Source: Xanthobacteraceae bacterium (GTDB lineage: Bacteria > Pseudomonadota > Alphaproteobacteria > Rhizobiales > Xanthobacteraceae). From it: a stretch of 64,000 nucleotides of DNA. Within the stretch, counting starts at the first letter, position 1, and the number at the start of each line of letters is the position of its first letter. The translations under genes were made by a program, and so were the position numbers. Positions 58,468 through 64,000 of this stretch are shown here, piece by piece. Under the pieces are notes generated by a model. That model saw only the letters and a program-made list of their open reading frames with translations. It was not told the DNA's origin and did no database searches. The stretch lies in contig JAIESR010000003.1 in NCBI GenBank assembly GCA_019745775.1, positions 124,001 through 188,000 on the forward strand. Reading direction: 5' to 3'.

Positions 58468-59886
58468 TCACCCCGTGCCACCCACCGTGATCCGCTCCAT
58501 CAGCAGCGTCGGCTGACCGACGCCCACCGGCACACCCTGGCCGTCCTTGCCGCAGGTGCCGACGCCGGTGTCGAGCTTGAGGTCGTTGCCGATCATGCTC
58601 ACGCGGTTGAGGTCGGTCGGGCCGTTGCCGATCAGCATCGCACCCTTGAGCGGCGCGCCGAGCTTGCCGTTCTCGATGCGATAGGCCTCGGTGACGTTGA
58701 ACACGTACTTGCCCGAGGTGATGTCGACCTGGCCGCCGCCGAAATTGACCGCGTAGATGCCGTTCTTGACCGATGCGATGATCTCGCCGGGCTCGTGCTG
58801 GCCGGCGATCATGTAGGTGTTGGTCATGCGCGGCATGATCACATGGGCGTAGCTCTCGCGCCGGCCGTTGCCGGTCGGCGCCATGCCCATCAGCCGCGCG
58901 TTCTGGCGGTCCTGCATGTAGCCGGTGAGGATGCCGTCCTCGATCAGCACCGTGCGGCCGGTCGGGGTGCCCTCGTCGTCGATCGACAGCGAGCCGCGGC
59001 GCTTCGACAGCGTGCCGTCGTCGACCACGGTGACGCCCTTCGACGCCACGCGCTGACCCATCAGCCCGGCGAACGCCGAGGTCTTCTTGCGGTTGAAGTC
59101 GCCCTCGAGGCCGTGGCCAACGGCTTCGTGCAGCATCACGCCCGGCCAGCCGGGGCCGAGCACGACGTCCATTTCGCCCGCCGGCGCCGGCACCGCTTCG
59201 AGGTTGACCAGCGCCTGCCGCACCGCCTCTTCGACGGCGTGCTGCCATTTTGTCTCGTCGAGGAACGGGTCGAAGCCTTCGCGGCCGCCATAGCCGTAGC
59301 TGCCGACCTCCTGGCGATTGCCGTCACCCGCCACCACCGAGACGTTGACGCGCACCAGCGGACGCACGTCCCGATAGGCGTCGCCATCGGCGCGCAGGAT
59401 TTCCACCACCTGCCAGGAGGCGCCGAACGAGACCGTCACCTGCCGCACGCGCGGATCCTTGGCGCGCGCATAGGCATCGATCGTCTCGAGCAGCTTGACC
59501 TTGGTTTCGAAAGTCGGGGCACCGAGCGGGTTCTCGTCGCCGTAGAGTTGCACGTTGGTGCGCGCCGGCGCCGCCGCATACTGACCGGAATAGCCGCCCT
59601 TGACCGCGCGCACCGCGTCCGCTGCGCGCGCCACCGCGGCGTCGGAGAGATCGGAGGCGTGGGCATAGCCGACCGCCTCGTCCTTGACGGCGCGCAAGCC
59701 GAAGCCCTGGGCGGTGTCGTAGGTCGCCTGTTTGAGACGGCCATTGTCGAACGTCATCATCTCGGACTGGCGATATTCGAGGAACAGTTCGCCGTCGTCG
59801 GCGCCTTCCAGCCCGCGAGCGAGATGACGGCGGGCCGCGGTCCGGTCGAGGCCGGCGCGATCGAGGAGCGAAAGGGTGGAGGTCAT
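58468..59886 (-). CDS. tldD: Metalloprotease TldD
   Basis: A 472-residue TldD. The zinc motif is HEAVGHGLEGDF (H-E-x3-H, near residue 240). Other family segments are LFLEYRQSEMMTFDNGRLKQ, GAPTFETKVKLLE and GTCGKDGQGVPVGVGQP at the C-terminus. TldD works with TldE/PmbA, not present here, as a protease acting on unfolded peptides such as microcin precursors and CcdA. The ccdAB pair lies 66 bases away, which is notable because E. coli TldD/E affects CcdA stability. No functional link can be shown from sequence. Confidence 0.94.
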   Translation of the reverse strand: MTSTLSLLDRAGLDRTAARRHLARGLEGADDGELFLEYRQSEMMTFDNGRLKQATYDTAQGFGLRAVKDEAVGYAHASDLSDAAVARAADAVRAVKGGYSGQYAAAPARTNVQLYGDENPLGAPTFETKVKLLETIDAYARAKDPRVRQVTVSFGASWQVVEILRADGDAYRDVRPLVRVNVSVVAGDGNRQEVGSYGYGGREGFDPFLDETKWQHAVEEAVRQALVNLEAVPAPAGEMDVVLGPGWPGVMLHEAVGHGLEGDFNRKKTSAFAGLMGQRVASKGVTVVDDGTLSKRRGSLSIDDEGTPTGRTVLIEDGILTGYMQDRQNARLMGMAPTGNGRRESYAHVIMPRMTNTYMIAGQHEPGEIIASVKNGIYAVNFGGGQVDITSGKYVFNVTEAYRIENGKLGAPLKGAMLIGNGPTDLNRVSMIGNDLKLDTGVGTCGKDGQGVPVGVGQPTLLMERITVGGTG

Positions 59887-59959
59887 GCGGGGAACCACCT
59901 TGCTGGGATTCGTCCTATCAAAAGTAGTGGCTTGCGCCCGATCTTGCGAGGGGGCGGGC

Positions 59960-60085
59960 CGCCCTCGCGCTTCGAGACGCCCGCCTGCGGCGGGCTCCTC
60001 AGCGTGAGGGCGGAGCGGGCGCCCTGCATCCTCATGGTGAGGAGGGAGGCCAAAGGCCGACCGCCTCGAACCATGCAGGCCCGGC
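59960..60085. repeat. Diverged palindromic repeat, family 1
   Basis: Contains CTTCGAGACGCCCGCCTGCG followed by GGCTCCTCAGCGTGAGG, then CATCCTCATGGTGAGGAGGG and GGCCAAAGGCCGACC, ending CCTCGAACCATG. These are two half-elements of the family seen at 15219 and 22536. Fills the gap between ialB and tldD. Confidence 0.7.
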
Positions 60086-60098
60086 TGTCGCCCGATCG

Positions 60099-60626
60099 TT
60101 ACGGCAGCTTGTCGAAGCCTTCGCCGAAGCCCTTGAGGCTCATCGGAAAGCCGATGCCTTCTTCCGGCGTCTGGAAGATGATGAAGGTCGCGGTCTGGCC
60201 GGTGCGCATCTGCTTGATCAGGTTGCCGTCCATGACCACCTCGGCGACGCAGCCGTTCGGCAGGCAGCGCACGAAGCCGGCGCGGCCGACGTCCTCATTG
60301 TCGATCTTGAGGCCGAGGCCGGAGGGGAGCAGCACCCCCATCGGGGCGACGATCCGCATCAGCCGCGACTTGTTGTCGGCGGTCTTCAGCACAATCACCG
60401 TGAGCCCGACATTGGCGCGGTCTTCCGCCGTCACGCTTTGGATCAGGGCGCATTGTTCGCCCTGCGCGCCGGGTGGCGTGTCGCAGCGGATCTGCCAGTC
60501 GGCATGGACCGAGCGGACGACGCCCTGAGCCTCCGAAGGGGCGGTTGTGGCGGCCAGAATGCCGAGTGCGCAGGTGAGCGCGGCAGCGAACCTGCCTGTA
60601 AGCCTTCCGGGCGAAAGAGAAGCCAT
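60099..60626 (-). CDS. ialB: Invasion-associated locus B (IalB) family protein
   Basis: A 175-residue secreted protein with a signal peptide ending near TAPSEAQ, then HADWQIRCDTPPGAQGEQCA, the typical IalB opening, and paired cysteines (IRCDTPP, EQCALIQ, VRCLPNGCVAEV). The ATG at 60626 has GAGG upstream and gives a normal signal peptide. IalB was named from Bartonella invasion; in free-living relatives it is an envelope or periplasmic protein of unknown role. The order tldD-ialB-ctaC is conserved in Bradyrhizobium-type genomes. Confidence 0.9.
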   Translation of the reverse strand: MASLSPGRLTGRFAAALTCALGILAATTAPSEAQGVVRSVHADWQIRCDTPPGAQGEQCALIQSVTAEDRANVGLTVIVLKTADNKSRLMRIVAPMGVLLPSGLGLKIDNEDVGRAGFVRCLPNGCVAEVVMDGNLIKQMRTGQTATFIIFQTPEEGIGFPMSLKGFGEGFDKLP

Positions 60627-61007
60627 GGTTGCCTCGAATTGCCGGTACCTCCCCAGGTATCCGGACCGAATCACGCGTGCCCGACCTGTGGAGCCCCGCA
60701 TGGTCAGGCTGACCCGTCAAGGACCGGTAAAACAGCCCATTGTGGCCGAGTTTGGAACCCCGGAATGGCCGGCGCGGCCGTGTCATCCGCGGGTCGCCAG
60801 CGGACGCCAAATATCGCATGGGACCCAACACCAAGGTGCATTGCGACAGGCTCTAAAGTGTGGTTTTGAATGACTGGGAATCCCCAAAGGTTCCCGCCCG
60901 CACCTGCCGAGGAGCCGCCCTTGATCGGGCGACGCACCCGAAGGCACCAAGCCTCAGCAACCTGCATAATGAGGCCCGGCGGGCATGACGGCTTCATCGA
61001 AGGAGCG
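60627..61007. other. Intergenic region between ialB and ctaC
   Basis: A 381-base divergent gap. No gene is supported. It should hold the promoter of the cytochrome oxidase operon and of ialB; I see no clear regulator box by eye. Confidence 0.55.
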
Positions 61008-61907
61008 ATGACGACGATGCTCGGTTTCAAGCGGCTGGCCGCCTTGGCGGTGGTGATGGGCACGCTCTTCGTGGGCGCGGGGGTGGCTCTGGCTCAGTCC
61101 GCGCAGCCGCCCGGGCTTGGACAGCCGGTCCCCTGGCAACTGGGCTTGCAGCCCGCAGCGACGCCGGTGATGGAATGGATCAACTGGTTCCATAATGGTC
61201 TGCTGATCACGATCGTCCTGATCAGCGCGTTCGTGCTGGCGCTGCTGATCTACGTGATGGTGCGCTTCAATGCGCGCGCCAATCCGACACCGTCGCGCAC
61301 CACGCACAATACCTTCATCGAGGTGGTCTGGACCTTGGTCCCGGTGATCATCCTGGTCGCCATCGCGATCCCGTCGTTCCGGCTGCTGTTCTATCAGCTG
61401 ACGATTCCGGCGATGAGCGCCGAGCAGGGCGACGTCACGATCAAGGCGGTCGGCCGGCAATGGTACTGGGTCTACAGCTATCCCGACCACGGCAACTTCG
61501 AATTCGAGTCGCGCTTGGCTTGCGACGCAGCGCGCAAGGAATGCAAGGCGCCGCGCCTGCTGGCGGTCGACAACGAAGTGGTCGTGCCGGTGAACAAGAA
61601 CGTGCGCGTCATCACCACCGGCGGCGAGGTGATCCATGCGTTCGCGGTGCCGGCGTTCGGCATCAAGATCGATTCGATCCCCGGCCGCATCAACGAAACG
61701 TGGTTCCGGGCGACGCGCGTCGGCATCTATTACGGGCAATGCTCGGAACTGTGCGGCAAGGACCACGCCTATATGCCGATCGCGGTCCGGGTGGTGCCCG
61801 AAGACGAGTTCAAGACCTGGGTTGAGGGGGCGCGCAAGAAGTTCGCGCGCGACGACGCCGTGCCGGCCACCACCGTGGCAACGGCGGAGCAATCCGCCGG
61901 GCGCTGA
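61008..61907 (+). CDS. ctaC: Cytochrome c oxidase subunit II
   Basis: A 299-residue CuA subunit. A signal peptide (ending near GVALAQS) is followed by two membrane helices (NWFHNGLLITIVLISAFVLA and VVWTLVPVIILVAIAIPSF). The periplasmic domain has the aromatic GRQWYWVYSYPDHG and the CuA ligands in VIHAFAVPAFGIKID and YYGQCSELCGKDHAYMP. AAGGAG at 61000 is only two bases from the ATG at 61008 and 11 from a second ATG at 61017, so the true start may be 61017. It passes electrons from cytochrome c to subunit I. Its copper would come from a Sco protein. Confidence 0.96.
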   Translation: MTTMLGFKRLAALAVVMGTLFVGAGVALAQSAQPPGLGQPVPWQLGLQPAATPVMEWINWFHNGLLITIVLISAFVLALLIYVMVRFNARANPTPSRTTHNTFIEVVWTLVPVIILVAIAIPSFRLLFYQLTIPAMSAEQGDVTIKAVGRQWYWVYSYPDHGNFEFESRLACDAARKECKAPRLLAVDNEVVVPVNKNVRVITTGGEVIHAFAVPAFGIKIDSIPGRINETWFRATRVGIYYGQCSELCGKDHAYMPIAVRVVPEDEFKTWVEGARKKFARDDAVPATTVATAEQSAGR

Positions 61908-61966
61908 CCGCCACCCATCCCTCCGCCGCTTGCGGGGGAGGTTAACGGACGGGGCACGGCACGACT

Positions 61967-62005
61967 AACGACTGCGCGGGTAACAACTGCGCGGGTAACG
62001 ACTAG
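61967..62005. repeat. Short tandem repeat between ctaC and ctaD
   Basis: The 15-base unit AACGACTGCGCGGGT is repeated as AACAACTGCGCGGGT, with a third partial copy AACGACTAG, just ahead of the ctaD ribosome site. A half copy of the C-rich/G-rich repeat family (CCTCCGCCGCTTGCGGGGGAGG) lies 40 bases further upstream. Confidence 0.7.
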
Positions 62006-63667
<1,662 letters not shown>

Positions 63668-63678
63668 GCGATTGATCG

Positions 63679-64000
63679 ATGACCATGATCGGCGACATCG
63701 CGAAGCTGCCGGCGTCCGCTGCGGACGCCGCGCCTGCACGCCCGCAGGCGAGCGTTGCGACCGCCGGAGACTATGCGGCGCTGATGAAGCCGCGGGTCAT
63801 GTCGCTCGTCGTGTTCACGGCGCTGGTCGGGCTCGTGGCGGCACCCGGCACGATCCACCCCGTGCTCGCGTTCACGGCGCTGCTCTGCATCGCGGTCGGC
63901 GCCGGTGCCTCGGGCGCGCTCAACATGTGGTACGACGCCGACATCGATGCGCTGATGTCGCGCACGTCGGCGCGGCCGGTCCCCCGCCGCCGGATTGCTC
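63679..64000 (+). CDS. ctaB: Protoheme IX farnesyltransferase (partial, runs off the window)
   Basis: The frame opens at 63679 ([20 protein letters not shown]) and continues to the window end with 107 codons. After a variable N-terminus it has [20 protein letters not shown], a second helix [20 protein letters not shown] and the prenyl-diphosphate motif [19 protein letters not shown], diagnostic of CtaB/CyoE. It makes heme O from protoheme as the first step to heme A for subunit I. It begins 11 bases after the ctaD stop. Confidence 0.93.
   Translation, partial: MTMIGDIAKLPASAADAAPARPQASVATAGDYAALMKPRVMSLVVFTALVGLVAAPGTIHPVLAFTALLCIAVGAGASGALNMWYDADIDALMSRTSARPVPRRRIA

Overview
The window is GC-rich chromosomal DNA of an alphaproteobacterium, most likely Hyphomicrobiales of the Bradyrhizobium/Xanthobacteraceae kind. 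This rests on gene content: many Bug/TctC binding proteins, a class I lysyl-tRNA synthetase, IalB, PAS_5 and PodJ-like proteins, the order tldD-ialB-ctaC-ctaD-ctaB, and two families of short palindromic intergenic repeats like those common in this group. I see no rRNA, tRNA, CRISPR array, prophage or insertion sequence. All assignments come from reading the sequence; no database search was run.

Layout. (1) 1-5424, minus strand: five consecutive Bug/TctC solute-binding proteins followed by the start of a TctB-like membrane subunit. (2) 5531-16221, plus strand: a catabolic run of class II aldolase, HpcH-type aldolase, isopropylmalate-dehydrogenase-like enzyme, alpha/beta hydrolase, CoxG-like protein, a three-subunit molybdenum hydroxylase (FAD, Mo and 2Fe-2S subunits), a UbiD-type decarboxylase and a second hydrolase. 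Together with region 1 this looks like uptake and breakdown of an aromatic or heteroaromatic carboxylic acid; the substrate is unknown. (3) 16231-20435: a 54-residue membrane protein with a Sco copper chaperone, a periplasmic binding protein, a ParD antitoxin with a frameshifted ParE toxin, and class I LysRS. (4) 20496-27661: a sixth Bug protein, a TauD-type dioxygenase, a TauE-type exporter, a glycosyltransferase, an S24 repressor-like regulator, DUF952-pyrD, a PsiE-like protein and a small membrane protein. (5) 27713-35020: the ligase-associated DNA damage response module (ATP-dependent ligase and MBL-fold exonuclease on the minus strand; Lhr-like helicase and PdeM phosphoesterase on the plus strand), with a TPR-methyltransferase gene joined to the helicase operon. 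(6) 35030-40049: a TIGR02186/TauE pair and a large PodJ-like Sel1 protein. (7) 40456-51258: acyl-CoA dehydrogenase, thiolase and FadJ, separated by about 5 kb carrying a methyltransferase, LysR, GFA protein, ParDE, YeiH and PAS genes. (8) 51400-58401: L,D-transpeptidase, an endonuclease/phosphatase with a PLD-VTT fusion, glutamate-cysteine ligase, a PAN-domain protein and a CcdAB pair. (9) 58468-64000: tldD, ialB and the aa3-type cytochrome oxidase genes ctaC, ctaD and the start of ctaB.

The most unusual observation is in region 5. The ligase gene and the helicase gene of the same repair module each contain a copy of the same roughly 140-bp palindromic repeat. Both copies lie in the same orientation and reading frame, and each adds a matching, ungapped 47-residue proline/glycine-rich segment. 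This resembles the in-frame palindromic elements known from Rickettsia. Related repeats elsewhere in the window are intergenic.
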